DNA from: an uncultured Clostridia bacterium | Lineage (GTDB): Bacteria > Bacillota > Clostridia > Christensenellales > Aristaeellaceae | Assembly: GCA_945928315.1 (NCBI GenBank) | Contig: CAMENN010000021.1 | Coordinates: forward strand, 1-33,302 | Direction of reading: 5' to 3' | DNA: 33,302 nucleotides | In this document: positions 22,963-31,627 of the stretch, one piece after another | Layout of the letters: every line of letters begins with the position of its first letter | How positions within the stretch are numbered: the stretch's first letter is position 1 | The notes under the pieces: generated by a model | What the model was told of the DNA's origin: nothing | What the model saw: the letters and a program-made list of their open reading frames with translations, nothing else | The model's database searches: none | Position numbers and translations under genes: made by a program

Positions 22963-22970
22963 TTGTCGAA
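22963..22970 (+). promoter_or_regulatory. Spo0A box (TTGTCGAA)
   Basis: A perfect match to the Spo0A-binding consensus TTGTCGAA, about 50 bases upstream of the -10-like element of the Spo0E-like gene and 66 bases upstream of the plus-strand HAD start. Either gene could be the target. Confidence 0.55.
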
Positions 22971-23036
22971 TCCGCTCGAAACGGCGCGCATCACCAAAGA
23001 AATCTGCGGCAGGGCCGCGAACAGGGGGAAGAGCCA

Positions 23037-23732
23037 ATGCAAACGCAATGCGGCGCGCAGCTGCGGCAGACGGGCGCCATGCACGTGATGGCGGCGCAGC
23101 GGCCGGTGATGATCGTCTTTGATCTGGACGGCACGATCGCCGACAGCCGGGAGCTGGCGCGGCTGAGCTACAAGCGCATCTTCGCGCTGATGGGCTACGG
23201 GGAGATCAGCGACGAGCTGGCGGATTCCTTCAACGGGCCGGACGCCGACGAGGTCTGCCGGGTGATGGGCATCGGACCGGACAGGCGGCCGCTGTACGAC
23301 ATGCTCGTCGATCAGACGGATGTGGAGCTGGTGCGCACGGTCGGGCGCATGTTCCCGGGCACGGGGCATATGCTCGACGCGCTTGCGCCGCACGCGGTGC
23401 TCGCCATCCTGACCAACGGCACGCAGCGCTACTGCGAGGCGTGCATCAGCGAGTTCGCCATCTCGCCCTACATCAGCCTGCACAGCGGCTTTGTGAGCGG
23501 GGTGAGCAAGGCGCAGCGCATGCAGATGTGGGCCAGGGAGCTGGGCGCGCGGCGCATCATCGCTGTCGGCGACCGCTGTACAGACATTCAAAACGCGCGC
23601 GAGGCCGGGGCGTTTGCCGTGGGCGTGACCTATGGCATGGGCTCGCGCGATGAGCTTGCCAGCGCGGATGCGCTGTGCGATACCCCTGCTGAGGTGGCGC
23701 AGACGTGCCTTCGGATTGTCCGGGAGGCGTAA
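23037..23732 (+). CDS. HAD-superfamily hydrolase, phosphoglycolate phosphatase-like
   Basis: A 231-residue cytoplasmic phosphatase of HAD subfamily IA. Motif I is FDLDGTIADS (about residues 28-37), motif II is ILTNGTQ, the motif III Lys is in GVSKAQRM and motif IV is GDRCTDIQNA, where the second acidic residue sits at Asp after Thr. The cap domain lies between motifs I and II. The start ATG 23037 has an AGGGGGA site, and the first 20 residues precede the fold without homology. Substrate is not predictable; related enzymes act on phosphoglycolate, pyrophosphate or nucleotides. No clear promoter was found, but a Spo0A box lies 66 bases upstream. Confidence 0.8.
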   Translation: MQTQCGAQLRQTGAMHVMAAQRPVMIVFDLDGTIADSRELARLSYKRIFALMGYGEISDELADSFNGPDADEVCRVMGIGPDRRPLYDMLVDQTDVELVRTVGRMFPGTGHMLDALAPHAVLAILTNGTQRYCEACISEFAISPYISLHSGFVSGVSKAQRMQMWARELGARRIIAVGDRCTDIQNAREAGAFAVGVTYGMGSRDELASADALCDTPAEVAQTCLRIVREA

Positions 23733-23736
23733 AGGG

Positions 23737-23765
23737 TTGCTTTTTTGTCCCCGGCGCTGTACAAT
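23737..23765 (+). promoter_or_regulatory. Promoter of the ACT/DUF711 operon
   Basis: TTGCTT (23737-23742) and TACAAT (23760-23765) are 17 bases apart. A GGCGGG/CCCGCC hairpin (about 23787-23803) stands in the leader just before the GGGAGGGA ribosome site. Confidence 0.6.
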
Positions 23766-23814
23766 AAAATAAATACGCTTGCACAGGCGGGAGGCGCCCG
23801 CCGGGAGGGAAGAT

Positions 23815-24090
23815 ATGGAAAAGAAAAACACGGCAGTCGTCACGGTGGTGGGCGTGGACACCTGCGGCATCATCGCTCGGGTCAGCGACGTGCTCTGGAA
23901 GCACGACGCGAATATTCTGGACATCTCGCAGACCGTGCTCTCCGGCATGTTCAACATGATCATGATTGTGGACATCTCCTTGACGCGCTTTGCACAGCTG
24001 GAGGACGCGATGGCGGTGCTGTCCGTTGAGCTGGGCCTTCAAATCCGCGTGCAGCGCAGTGAGATCTTCGACGCGATGCACCGCATCTGA
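23815..24090 (+). CDS. ACT domain protein (UPF0237 family)
   Basis: A 91-residue single ACT domain. It starts [20 protein letters not shown], the beta-alpha pattern of ligand-binding ACT domains, and ends in a short helix. ACT domains usually bind amino acids and regulate a partner enzyme; here the partner is most likely the DUF711 protein encoded 14 bases downstream, since the pair is conserved across many Firmicutes, Archaea and Proteobacteria. ATG 23815 was chosen for its GGGAGGGA site. No ligand is known from the sequence. Confidence 0.85.
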   Translation: MEKKNTAVVTVVGVDTCGIIARVSDVLWKHDANILDISQTVLSGMFNMIMIVDISLTRFAQLEDAMAVLSVELGLQIRVQRSEIFDAMHRI

Positions 24091-24104
24091 GACGGGAGGA
24101 CGGC

Positions 24105-25460
24105 ATGATCAACACATCAGAAATCCTTCAAACGGTCCGCATGATCTCCGAGGAGAAGCTCGACGTGCGCACGATCACGATGGGCATTTCGCTCTACGAG
24201 TGTGCGCATCCGGATAAAAAGGAGCTGTATACGCGCATTTATGACCGCATCACCCGCCAGGCGGCCAATCTGGTGCGGACCGGCGAGGAGCTGGAGCGCG
24301 AGTTCGGCATCCCGATCGTCAACAAGCGCATCTCCGTGACCCCGGCCAGCCTCGTGGCGGCGGCCTGCGGCGACCCGGTCGTCGTGGCGCGCGCGATGGA
24401 CGCCGCGGCCAAGGAGACGGGCGTCAACTATATCGGCGGCTACACCGCGCTCGTACAGAAGGGCATGACGCCCTCCGACCGCGCGCTCATCGCCTCCCTG
24501 CCGGAGGCGCTCTCCACGACCGAGCGCGTCTGCTCGTCCGTGAACGTCGCCTCGACCCGCGCGGGCATCGACATGGACGCCGTGCGCCTGTGCGGCCAGG
24601 CGGTCAAGGACATCGCCGAGGCCACGAAGGAGCAGGACGCGGCGGGCTGCATGAAGCTCGTCGTTTTTGCCAACGCTGTGGAGGACAACCCGTTCATGGC
24701 GGGCGCGTTCCACGGCCCGGGCGAGGGCGACTGCTGCATCAACGTGGGCATCTCCGGCCCCGGCGTCGTCAAGCACGCGCTGGAGACGGAGGCCAAGGGC
24801 CAGCCGTTCGACGTGGTCGCCGAGACGATCAAGAAGACCGCCTTCAAGATCACGCGCGTGGGCCAGCTCATCGCCAAGGAGGCGTCCCAGCGGCTGGGTG
24901 TGCCGTTCGGCATCGTCGATCTGTCGCTGGCGCCGACGCCCGCAATGGGCGATTCCGTCGCGCACATCCTCGAGGAGATGGGTCTGGAGGCCTGCGGCTG
25001 CCATGGCACCACGGCAGCGCTCGCGCTGCTCAACGACGCGGTGAAGAAGGGCGGCGTCATGGCCTCGAGCCACGTCGGCGGCCTGTCCGGCGCGTTCATC
25101 CCGGTCAGCGAGGACATCGGCATGATCAACGCGGCCCGCAGCGGCGCGCTCAGCCTCGAAAAGCTAGAGGCGATGACGTGCGTGTGCTCCGTGGGCCTCG
25201 ACATGATCGCCGTGCCGGGCGACACCCCGGCTTCCACCATCGCCGCGATCATCGCGGACGAGGCGGCCATCGGCATGGTCAACAGCAAGACGACCGCCGT
25301 GCGCATCATCCCCGCGCCGGGCAAGACCATCGGCGATGAGGTCGAGTTCGGCGGCCTGTTCGGCCGCGCGCCGATCATGCGCGTGAGCCCGTACTCCGCG
25401 GAGCAGTTCATCGCCCGCGGCGGGCGCATCCCCGCGCCGCTGCAGAGCCTCAAGAACTGA
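24105..25460 (+). CDS. DUF711 / UPF0210 family protein
   Basis: A 451-residue cytoplasmic protein of the UPF0210 family, a fold related to glycyl-radical enzymes and pyruvate formate-lyase in architecture but without a proven reaction. Full family length is present. Characteristic segments are [12 protein letters not shown] near the start, [63 protein letters not shown] and [25 protein letters not shown] 24105 follows GGGAGG. It forms an operon with the ACT protein, which probably senses a small molecule for it. The conserved Cys-rich stretches suggest catalysis rather than structure alone, but that is inference. Confidence 0.9.
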   Translation: MINTSEILQTVRMISEEKLDVRTITMGISLYECAHPDKKELYTRIYDRITRQAANLVRTGEELEREFGIPIVNKRISVTPASLVAAACGDPVVVARAMDAAAKETGVNYIGGYTALVQKGMTPSDRALIASLPEALSTTERVCSSVNVASTRAGIDMDAVRLCGQAVKDIAEATKEQDAAGCMKLVVFANAVEDNPFMAGAFHGPGEGDCCINVGISGPGVVKHALETEAKGQPFDVVAETIKKTAFKITRVGQLIAKEASQRLGVPFGIVDLSLAPTPAMGDSVAHILEEMGLEACGCHGTTAALALLNDAVKKGGVMASSHVGGLSGAFIPVSEDIGMINAARSGALSLEKLEAMTCVCSVGLDMIAVPGDTPASTIAAIIADEAAIGMVNSKTTAVRIIPAPGKTIGDEVEFGGLFGRAPIMRVSPYSAEQFIARGGRIPAPLQSLKN

Positions 25461-25472
25461 GCGCTGCTACCC

Positions 25473-25498
25473 CCGGGCGTCCTGCGGCGCCCGGTTTA
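25473..25498 (+). terminator. Terminator after DUF711 (weak T-run)
   Basis: CCGGGCG (25473-25479) pairs with CGCCCGG (25488-25494) around 8 bases, followed by TTTATT. The T-run is short, so some read-through into pepF is possible. Confidence 0.6.
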
Positions 25499-25523
25499 TT
25501 GACATGAAAGAGGTGTTTTGATC

Positions 25524-27329
25524 ATGGAACAGGAACTGACCCGTGCGACGGTCGATCCCCACTATACGTGGGACGTGACCCGCATTTATGCATCGGATGA
25601 GGCGTGGGAGCAGGCGTATGCCGCGCTGCGCGAGGACGGAAAGGCGTTTGCCGCGCTGGCGGGCACGCTATCCAGCGGCCGCGAGGCGATTCTGACCGCC
25701 ATCAGCCGGTATGCGAAGCTGGAGGCGGCGATGTCCCGCGTCTACTGCTATGCGATGATGAAGCAGAACGAGGACACCACCGTGGGCAAGTATCAGGGCA
25801 TGCTCGCTCAGGCGGCCAGCCTGGCCAGCGAGCTGGGCGCGGACGGCGCGTTCCTGATGCCGGAGCTGCTCGCGCTGCCGGACGGCACGCTCGAGGCGCT
25901 CATCGACGATCCGGACTTTGCCGAATACGACGCGATGCTGCGCAGCGCGCTGCGCATGAAGCCGCACACGCTCACCGCGCGCGAGGAGCAGCTGCTGGCG
26001 ATGGCCGGCGACGTCTGCGGCGCGCCGGAGAACGCCTATGACCTGCTGACCGACGCGGACATGGACCTGGGCATGACGCGCGGCGATGACGGCAAAAAGA
26101 CCAAGCTCACCGACGCGCGCCTGCTTTCCTTCCTGAACAGCCACGACCGCGCCGTGCGCAAGGCGGCGTATGTGAACACCATGAACGGCTATGGCAAGCT
26201 GGGCAACGCAATCTCTGCGCTCTACGCCGGTCAGGTGAAGGCGGACGTGTTCATGGCGAAGGCCCGCGGCTATGAGAGCGCGCGCCAGGCGGCGCTGTAT
26301 CCGGACGAGGTCGGCGAGGACGTCTATGACAGCCTGATCGAGGCGGTGCACGGCGGCATCGGCACGCTGTCCGAGTACCTGCGCATCAAGAAGGAGCAGC
26401 TGGGCCTGTCCGTCATGCACATGTACGACATGTATGTGGACATCGACACGGGCTTTGACATCCGGATGGACATCGGCGAGGCGTTTGACACGTTCCTGAA
26501 GGCGGTTGCGCCGCTGGGCGAGGACTATGTGAAGGATGCTTCCCGCGCGCTGCCGGAGCGCTGGATCGACGTCTATGAGACGAAGAACAAGCGCGGCGGC
26601 GCATACAGCTGCGGCAGCGTGCACGACACGACGCCCTATGTGCTGCTCAACCACAAGAAGACCTACGACGGCCTCTCCACGCTCTGCCACGAGATGGGCC
26701 ACGCGATGCACAGCTTCTACTCCAACAAAACCCAGCCGGAGGCCAAGGCGGAGTACACGATCTTCGTCGCCGAGGTCGCCTCGACCTGCAACGAGATCCT
26801 GCTCTCCGAGTACCTGATGAAGCAGTACGAGGGCAACCGCGAGGCGCAAATCATGCTGGTGGGCAACCTGCTGGAGCACTTCCGCACGACGGTCTTCCGC
26901 CAGACGATGTTCGCCGAGTTCGAGCACAAGGCGCACCGGATGGCCGAGGCGGACAAGCCGCTCACCAAGGACAGCCTGTGCGAGATGTACTACGATCTCA
27001 ACAAGCTCTACTACGGCGGCGCCTGCAAGGTGGACAAGGAGGTCGCCAACGAGTGGATGCGCATCCCGCACTTCTACAGCTCCTTCTACGTCTACAAGTA
27101 CGCGACGGGCTTCTGCGCGGCGGTGGCGCTGGCGCGGGGCATCCTCAGCGGCGATCCGGAGAAGCTGGCGGCGTACCGCAAATTCCTGACGCTGGGTGGC
27201 AGCATGCCGCCGATCGAGGAGCTCAAGGTCGCGGGCGTCGACATGTCCACGCCGCAGCCGGTCTGCGAGGCGCTTGACTACTTCGCGGAGCTGGTCGGCG
27301 TGTACAGCGGCCTGCTGGCAGAGGAGTGA
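25524..27329 (+). CDS. pepF: Oligoendopeptidase F (M3 family metallopeptidase)
   Basis: A 601-residue cytoplasmic zinc peptidase that trims oligopeptides. The M3 motif HEMGH has ligands His389 and His393 and catalytic Glu390, and Glu417 in AEVAS is the third ligand. Length matches the 600-residue PepF norm. ATG 25524 has AAAGAGGTG eight bases upstream; TTG 25518 is possible but too close. It is the first gene of a compact operon with a short acidic protein, a membrane protein and a HAD-Tmk fusion, separated by 5, 18 and -4 bases. No signal peptide. Confidence 0.95.
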   Translation: MEQELTRATVDPHYTWDVTRIYASDEAWEQAYAALREDGKAFAALAGTLSSGREAILTAISRYAKLEAAMSRVYCYAMMKQNEDTTVGKYQGMLAQAASLASELGADGAFLMPELLALPDGTLEALIDDPDFAEYDAMLRSALRMKPHTLTAREEQLLAMAGDVCGAPENAYDLLTDADMDLGMTRGDDGKKTKLTDARLLSFLNSHDRAVRKAAYVNTMNGYGKLGNAISALYAGQVKADVFMAKARGYESARQAALYPDEVGEDVYDSLIEAVHGGIGTLSEYLRIKKEQLGLSVMHMYDMYVDIDTGFDIRMDIGEAFDTFLKAVAPLGEDYVKDASRALPERWIDVYETKNKRGGAYSCGSVHDTTPYVLLNHKKTYDGLSTLCHEMGHAMHSFYSNKTQPEAKAEYTIFVAEVASTCNEILLSEYLMKQYEGNREAQIMLVGNLLEHFRTTVFRQTMFAEFEHKAHRMAEADKPLTKDSLCEMYYDLNKLYYGGACKVDKEVANEWMRIPHFYSSFYVYKYATGFCAAVALARGILSGDPEKLAAYRKFLTLGGSMPPIEELKVAGVDMSTPQPVCEALDYFAELVGVYSGLLAEE

Positions 27330-27334
27330 TCGCC

Positions 27335-27670
27335 ATGATGCAGGGCTATGACCTTGAAGAGGCGGTGCCGTTCATCGCCAGAGCGATGCGCAGGGCGGGG
27401 CACAGGCTGCCCCAGCCGGAGCTTGAGGCGTTCATCCGCCGGGCCATCGACGCGGACATGGCGTACATGCATGCCTGCGGCGCGCTCGACGACGATGGGC
27501 TGATGGGCGAGGGCGAGTACGACGAGGACGACGCCTTCGAGGCGCTGCTCGATACGCTCGCCGACGACCCGGAGGACGACGCGGCGATGGACGCGCTGGC
27601 GCAGCTGCTTGACAGCTACATGGAGGCGCAGCAGGATTTTCTCGACCAAAGCGGCCTGACGCAGGCCTGA
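27335..27670 (+). CDS. Small acidic protein, unknown
   Basis: A 111-residue protein I do not recognise. It is predicted to be mainly helical and very acidic in the middle (residues about 50-90 are rich in Asp and Glu), with an N-terminal segment DLEEAVPFIARAMRRAGHRL. There is no signal peptide or membrane segment. ATG 27335 is preceded by AGAGGAG (27320-27326), which overlaps the end of pepF, so translation is probably coupled to it. The position between pepF and a membrane protein suggests a small cytoplasmic accessory protein. Confidence 0.75.
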   Translation: MMQGYDLEEAVPFIARAMRRAGHRLPQPELEAFIRRAIDADMAYMHACGALDDDGLMGEGEYDEDDAFEALLDTLADDPEDDAAMDALAQLLDSYMEAQQDFLDQSGLTQA

Positions 27671-27688
27671 TCCCACACGGAGATACAC

Positions 27689-28486
27689 ATGGAAGAAGTT
27701 TTGGCGCAGCAGCGCAACGCAGCCAGGCCGGTGACGGGCGGCGCGTTTCTCAAAGGCGTGGCGCTGGTGATCGTGAAGCTCGCCGTCGCACAGATCGCCG
27801 TCAATCTGGCGATCGTCCTGAGCGGCGTGGGCCTGCTTAACGTCGCGTTTTATCTCTATGCGGTCTGGCTGATGGTGTCCTTCATGCGCCGCACGGTGGC
27901 GGGCAGCGCCTATGTGCTGCGGCCGCAGACGCTCAGCTTTTCCAAAATGCTGGGCGACAGCACGACCTCGGTCGTGGAGATTCCCACGAAGGACATCGTG
28001 AGCGTGCGCGAAATCGCATACGGCGAGCGGCTCGAGTGCAGCGTGCGCCGCGTGACGGTCATCGACGCACAGGCGGCGCAGGGTGCGCGCATGCGGCTAT
28101 GCTACGCCATGTCGCTGCTTTCCGCGCGTCTGGCGAGGAAGATCGCCGGCGCCCTGGCGCAGAGGACGCGCGGATACGTCGTCGTCTACATGGAGGAGGG
28201 CAGGCGGCAGGCCTGCGTCTTCCTGCCGGACGAGGCGTTTCTGGCCGCGCTGTCGTCGCTGCTGCCGGGCAAGGTCGGCCTGGACGAGCGGGAGCCGGGG
28301 AATGAGACAGTCATGGCGCGGGCACTTGAGCGCGCGTTTCCGGCGCTCTATCCGTTCGTGACCCCGCTGGTCAGCAAGGAGCACGAGCAGGCAGCCCGCG
28401 AGGAGATCGCGCGGCAGAGGGCCCGCAAAAAACGGCAGCCGTCCGGGGAAAAGGTGGACGGCGCCGCCCACAGGAGAAGAAAATGA
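27689..28486 (+). CDS. Membrane protein with two N-terminal transmembrane helices, unknown
   Basis: A 265-residue protein with adjacent hydrophobic segments at about residues 20-41 and 44-66. The remainder is a soluble domain with alternating strands (for example RPQTLSFSKM and EIPTKDIVSVREI), reminiscent of the PH-like domains attached to membrane helices in bacteria; the resemblance is structural only. The last 35 residues are strongly basic (RQRARKKRQ). The start has a GGAG site at 27679-27682. The stop overlaps the HAD-Tmk start as ATGA, so the two are coupled. I cannot assign a function. Confidence 0.75.
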   Translation: MEEVLAQQRNAARPVTGGAFLKGVALVIVKLAVAQIAVNLAIVLSGVGLLNVAFYLYAVWLMVSFMRRTVAGSAYVLRPQTLSFSKMLGDSTTSVVEIPTKDIVSVREIAYGERLECSVRRVTVIDAQAAQGARMRLCYAMSLLSARLARKIAGALAQRTRGYVVVYMEEGRRQACVFLPDEAFLAALSSLLPGKVGLDEREPGNETVMARALERAFPALYPFVTPLVSKEHEQAAREEIARQRARKKRQPSGEKVDGAAHRRRK

Positions 28487-29775
28487 CGGTAAAGACGGTA
28501 CTTTTTGACCTGGACGGCACGCTGACGCGCTCGGAGGAGGGCATCACCCGCTCCGCGCTCTACGCGGCGGAGAAGATGGGCTTCACCGGCCACACGCAGG
28601 AGGAGTTCAAGGCGTTCATCGGCCCGCCGCTGTTCGCCTCGTTCAAGGAGATTCTGGGCATGACGTACGAGCAGGCCGAGCGCGCCACGCAGCTCTACCG
28701 CGAGCGCTTCTCCGTCCTGGGCTGGCAGGAAAACGAGGTCTACGCGGGCATTCCGCATGTGCTGCGCAGCCTCAGAAAGAACGGCCTGCGCACGGCGATC
28801 GTCACGGCCAAGCCGCAGATGTTCGCCGAACGGATCGCGAAGCGCTTCGGTCTGGCGCCGTATCTCGACGCGATCGTCGGCCCCGGGCCGGAGAACAGGG
28901 AGGCCAGCAAGGCGGGGCTCGTCGCGCGCGGCATTGAGCGTCTGGGCGGCCCCGCGGTGATGGTCGGCGACCGCAAATTCGACATCGAGGGCGGGCTGGC
29001 CAACGGCGCCATGACCGTCGGCGTGACCTACGGCTACGGCACGGAGGAGGAGCTTGTCGCGGCGGGCGCGGATGCCATCGCGCACACGCCGGAGGCGCTG
29101 CTCGACATCCTGCTGCCGCCGGACGCGCCGTGCGCCCGCGGGCTGTTCCTGTCCATGGAGGGCGTGGACGGCTGCGGCAAGACGACCCAGCGCGAGGCGC
29201 TGGTGGCGCACATGAAGCAGCTGGGCTGGCGCGTGACGACGACGCGCGAGCCGGGCGGCGACGAGGTCGCCGAGAAGATCCGCCGCCTCGTGCTCGACCC
29301 GGTCAACACGCAGATGTGCGACGAGACGGAGGCGTATTTGTACGCCGCCTCCCGCGCGCAGAACGTCCGCGCGTTCATCCGCCCGGCGCTCATGCGGGGC
29401 GAAGCGGTCGTCTGCGACCGGTTTGTCGATTCGTCCATCGCCTATCAGGGCGGCGGGCGGCAGCTGGGCACGCAGCGCGTCGCGGCGATCAACGAGACGG
29501 CCGTCGGCGGCACGCTGCCGGACGCGACGGTCTACCTGCGCATGGAGCCGGACAAGGCGCTCTCCCGCAGGCTCAGCGCCTCCGAGCCGGACCGGCTCGA
29601 GCGCGAGCAGGAGAGCTTCTTCGTGCGCACCTACGAGGCGTATGAGGCGCTCTACGCCGCGGACAGCACGGGCCGCGTGCTCACCGTGGACGCCTCGCAG
29701 CCGATCGGGGCGGTCACGCAGGAGATGCTCGAAAAGGTCGATGCGCGGCTTGGCGAGCTGGCGGCGGCGCTGTAA
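28483..29775 (+). CDS. tmk: HAD phosphatase - thymidylate kinase fusion
   Basis: One 430-residue frame joins two enzymes. Residues 1-213 are a HAD-IA phosphatase: FDLDGTLTRS (8-17), VTAKPQ as motif II, Lys in the motif III region and GDRKFDIEGG as motif IV. Residues about 220-430 are a complete dTMP kinase: P-loop EGVDGCGKTT from residue 226, REPGG, the DRFVDSSIAYQGGGRQLG substrate segment and an Arg-rich lid (LERE). Thymidylate kinase makes dTDP for DNA synthesis. There is no stop or frameshift between the parts, and the internal ATG (29155) lacks a ribosome site, so this is a real fusion. It is the last gene of the pepF operon. It is probably the organism's essential Tmk, though a second copy outside the window cannot be excluded. 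Confidence 0.9.
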   Translation: MTVKTVLFDLDGTLTRSEEGITRSALYAAEKMGFTGHTQEEFKAFIGPPLFASFKEILGMTYEQAERATQLYRERFSVLGWQENEVYAGIPHVLRSLRKNGLRTAIVTAKPQMFAERIAKRFGLAPYLDAIVGPGPENREASKAGLVARGIERLGGPAVMVGDRKFDIEGGLANGAMTVGVTYGYGTEEELVAAGADAIAHTPEALLDILLPPDAPCARGLFLSMEGVDGCGKTTQREALVAHMKQLGWRVTTTREPGGDEVAEKIRRLVLDPVNTQMCDETEAYLYAASRAQNVRAFIRPALMRGEAVVCDRFVDSSIAYQGGGRQLGTQRVAAINETAVGGTLPDATVYLRMEPDKALSRRLSASEPDRLEREQESFFVRTYEAYEALYAADSTGRVLTVDASQPIGAVTQEMLEKVDARLGELAAAL

Positions 29776-29804
29776 GGACGCATGACCTGCAGAATAAGAG
29801 GATC

Positions 29805-29891
29805 AGCGCGAAGCGAAGAAGGGTCCAGGGACTGGTCCCTGGTGGGGTTTGGGGCAAAGCCCCAAGCAGGTTTGGGCGGCAGCCCAAAAAC
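29805..29891. repeat. Intergenic triple-hairpin repeat element
   Basis: Three perfect hairpins follow each other: CCAGGGA/TCCCTGG (29825-29831/29836-29842), TTGGGGC/GCCCCAA (29849-29855/29859-29865) and TTTGGGC/GCCCAAA (29871-29877/29882-29888). The block begins with AGCGCGAAGCGA, a 12-mer also found at 11845-11856 after alaS. I recall similar GGTTTGGGGC...GCCCCAA arrays between genes of gut Clostridia, so this is probably a dispersed element. It fills most of the gap between tmk and mnmA, and no terminator T-run is present. Confidence 0.6.
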
Positions 29892-29969
29892 TCCCTGTGA
29901 AAAGGTAGCCTCAGGCGCAGCACCCGGATTCTGACGATCGCTGAGCACAGGGAACCGCAGGAGTACGAT

Positions 29970-31073
29970 ATGGCGAAGATTGTGGTGGGCATGTCCGGCG
30001 GCGTGGACTCCTCCGTGGCGGCGCTGCTGCTCAAACGGGCGGGACACGAGGTCATCGGCGTGTTCATGAAGAACTGGGAGGAAAAGGACGAAAACGGCGT
30101 CTGCACGAGCGAGAGCGACTGGGCGGACGTGCGCAGCGTGTGCGAGACGATCGGCATTCCGTACTACGCGGTCAACTTCGTGAAGGAATACGAGGAGCGC
30201 GTGTTTTCCTATTTCCTCGCCGAATACCGGCGCGGCCGCACGCCCAACCCGGACGTGCTGTGCAACCGGGAGATCAAGTTCAAGGCGTTTCTGGACTTTG
30301 CGATGGAGCTGGGCGCGGATGCGCTGGCGACGGGACACTTCTGCCGCCTGGGCGACGCGCCGGACGGAAAAAAGCAGCTGCTGCGCGGCGCGGACGGCAA
30401 CAAGGACCAGAGCTACTTCCTGTACATGCTCGGGCAGCGGGCACTTGAAAAGGCGGTGTTTCCGGTCGGCGGCCTGACCAAGGCGCAGGTTCGGGAGATT
30501 GCCCGCGACGCGGGGCTGACCACCTGCGCGAAGAAGGACTCGACCGGCGTGTGCTTCATCGGCGAGCGACGGTTCAAGCCGTTTCTGGAGCAGTTCCTGC
30601 CCGCGCAGCCGGGTGAGATGCAGACGCTCTCCGGGCGCGTGGTGGGGCGGCACGACGGCCTCATGTACTACACGCTGGGGCAGCGCCGCGGGCTGGGCAT
30701 CGGCGGCGTCGCGGGCGAGGAGGGCGGCGGGCGCTGGTTCGTGCTCGCCAAGGACATGGCGCGCAACGTGCTCATCGTCGAGCCGGGCGGGGATCATCCG
30801 CTGCTCTACAGCCGCAGCGTCGAGGGCGAGGGCGCGACGTGGATCGCGGGCGAGCCGCCGGCGCACGCATTTGACTGCGCCTGCAAGTATCGCTACCGCC
30901 AGCCCGACCAGCAGGTGCATGTGGAGATTCAGGAGGGCGGGCGCGTGCTCGTCACGGCGAGGGAGCGCCAGCGCGCGGTGACGCCGGGACAGAGCATGGT
31001 ATTTTACGATGGAGACGTCTGTCTGGGTGGCGCGGTCACCGACCGCGTGCTCGACGCCGGACAGGAAGCGTGA
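29970..31073 (+). CDS. mnmA: tRNA-specific 2-thiouridylase MnmA
   Basis: A 367-residue cytoplasmic enzyme that thiolates U34 of tRNA-Lys, -Glu and -Gln. The ATP pyrophosphatase P-loop is SGGVDSS (9-15). The catalytic cysteines are Cys98 in DVLCNREIKF and Cys195 in TGVCFIG, forming the persulfide/disulfide pair. The C-terminal part is the usual beta-barrel with the late VTPGQ motif. Start ATG follows a CAGGAG site. The gene is complete and ordinary in length. No partner desulfurase is adjacent. A DUF5662 gene follows after 12 bases, so the two are probably one transcript. Confidence 0.97.
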   Translation: MAKIVVGMSGGVDSSVAALLLKRAGHEVIGVFMKNWEEKDENGVCTSESDWADVRSVCETIGIPYYAVNFVKEYEERVFSYFLAEYRRGRTPNPDVLCNREIKFKAFLDFAMELGADALATGHFCRLGDAPDGKKQLLRGADGNKDQSYFLYMLGQRALEKAVFPVGGLTKAQVREIARDAGLTTCAKKDSTGVCFIGERRFKPFLEQFLPAQPGEMQTLSGRVVGRHDGLMYYTLGQRRGLGIGGVAGEEGGGRWFVLAKDMARNVLIVEPGGDHPLLYSRSVEGEGATWIAGEPPAHAFDCACKYRYRQPDQQVHVEIQEGGRVLVTARERQRAVTPGQSMVFYDGDVCLGGAVTDRVLDAGQEA

Positions 31074-31085
31074 CGGGTGAGGCAT

Positions 31086-31622
31086 ATGAACGGATTTGAG
31101 CGTTTCTGGGGGCATCTGCGCACGGTGACGCGCCACCGGCACAAGGTGATTGCGCACTGCGCGAAGGCGGGCATCCTCTGGCAGGGGCTGCGCCACGACC
31201 TCTCGAAGTACAGCCCGACGGAGTTTTTCCAGGGCGTGCGCTACTTCGACGGCACGCACTCGCCCACGGAGGACGAGCGCCGCACGGAGGGCTATTCGCT
31301 GGCCTGGATGCACCACAAGGGGCGCAACCGCCATCACTGGGAGTACTGGACGGACTACAGCATCGAGCAGCAGGCGTACATCGCCATGCCGATGCCCAAG
31401 CGCTATCTGGCGGAGATGCTGTGCGACCGCGTGGCGGCCAGCAAGATCTACAAGGGCGCGGCGTACACAGACGCCAGCCCGCTCGAATACCTGCTGCACG
31501 GCAAGATTCGCGACTGCATGCACCCGGACACGCAGGCGACGCTCGAGCGATTCCTCACGCTCCTTCGCGACGAGGGCGAGGACGCAATGTTCGCGGCGCT
31601 GCGCCGCTGGGTGCGCGAGTGA
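31086..31622 (+). CDS. DUF5662 family protein
   Basis: A 178-residue His-rich cytoplasmic protein of the DUF5662 family. Conserved-looking features are HRHKVIAHC, LRHDLSKYSP (residue about 35-44), GYSLAWMHHKGRNRHHWEYW (about 73-92) and MCDRVAAS-like downstream. The HD and HH pairs suggest a metal site, as in HD-type hydrolases, but no activity is known to me. ATG 31086 sits after a weak GGGTGAGG site; GTG 31077 is an alternative. It overlaps nothing and is followed immediately by a strong terminator hairpin. Confidence 0.8.
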   Translation: MNGFERFWGHLRTVTRHRHKVIAHCAKAGILWQGLRHDLSKYSPTEFFQGVRYFDGTHSPTEDERRTEGYSLAWMHHKGRNRHHWEYWTDYSIEQQAYIAMPMPKRYLAEMLCDRVAASKIYKGAAYTDASPLEYLLHGKIRDCMHPDTQATLERFLTLLRDEGEDAMFAALRRWVRE

Positions 31623-31627
31623 CCCGG

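Noticed and set aside
29155-29775. Independent start for thymidylate kinase at the internal ATG
   Set aside because: There is no ribosome site before it and the upstream HAD frame continues without a stop.
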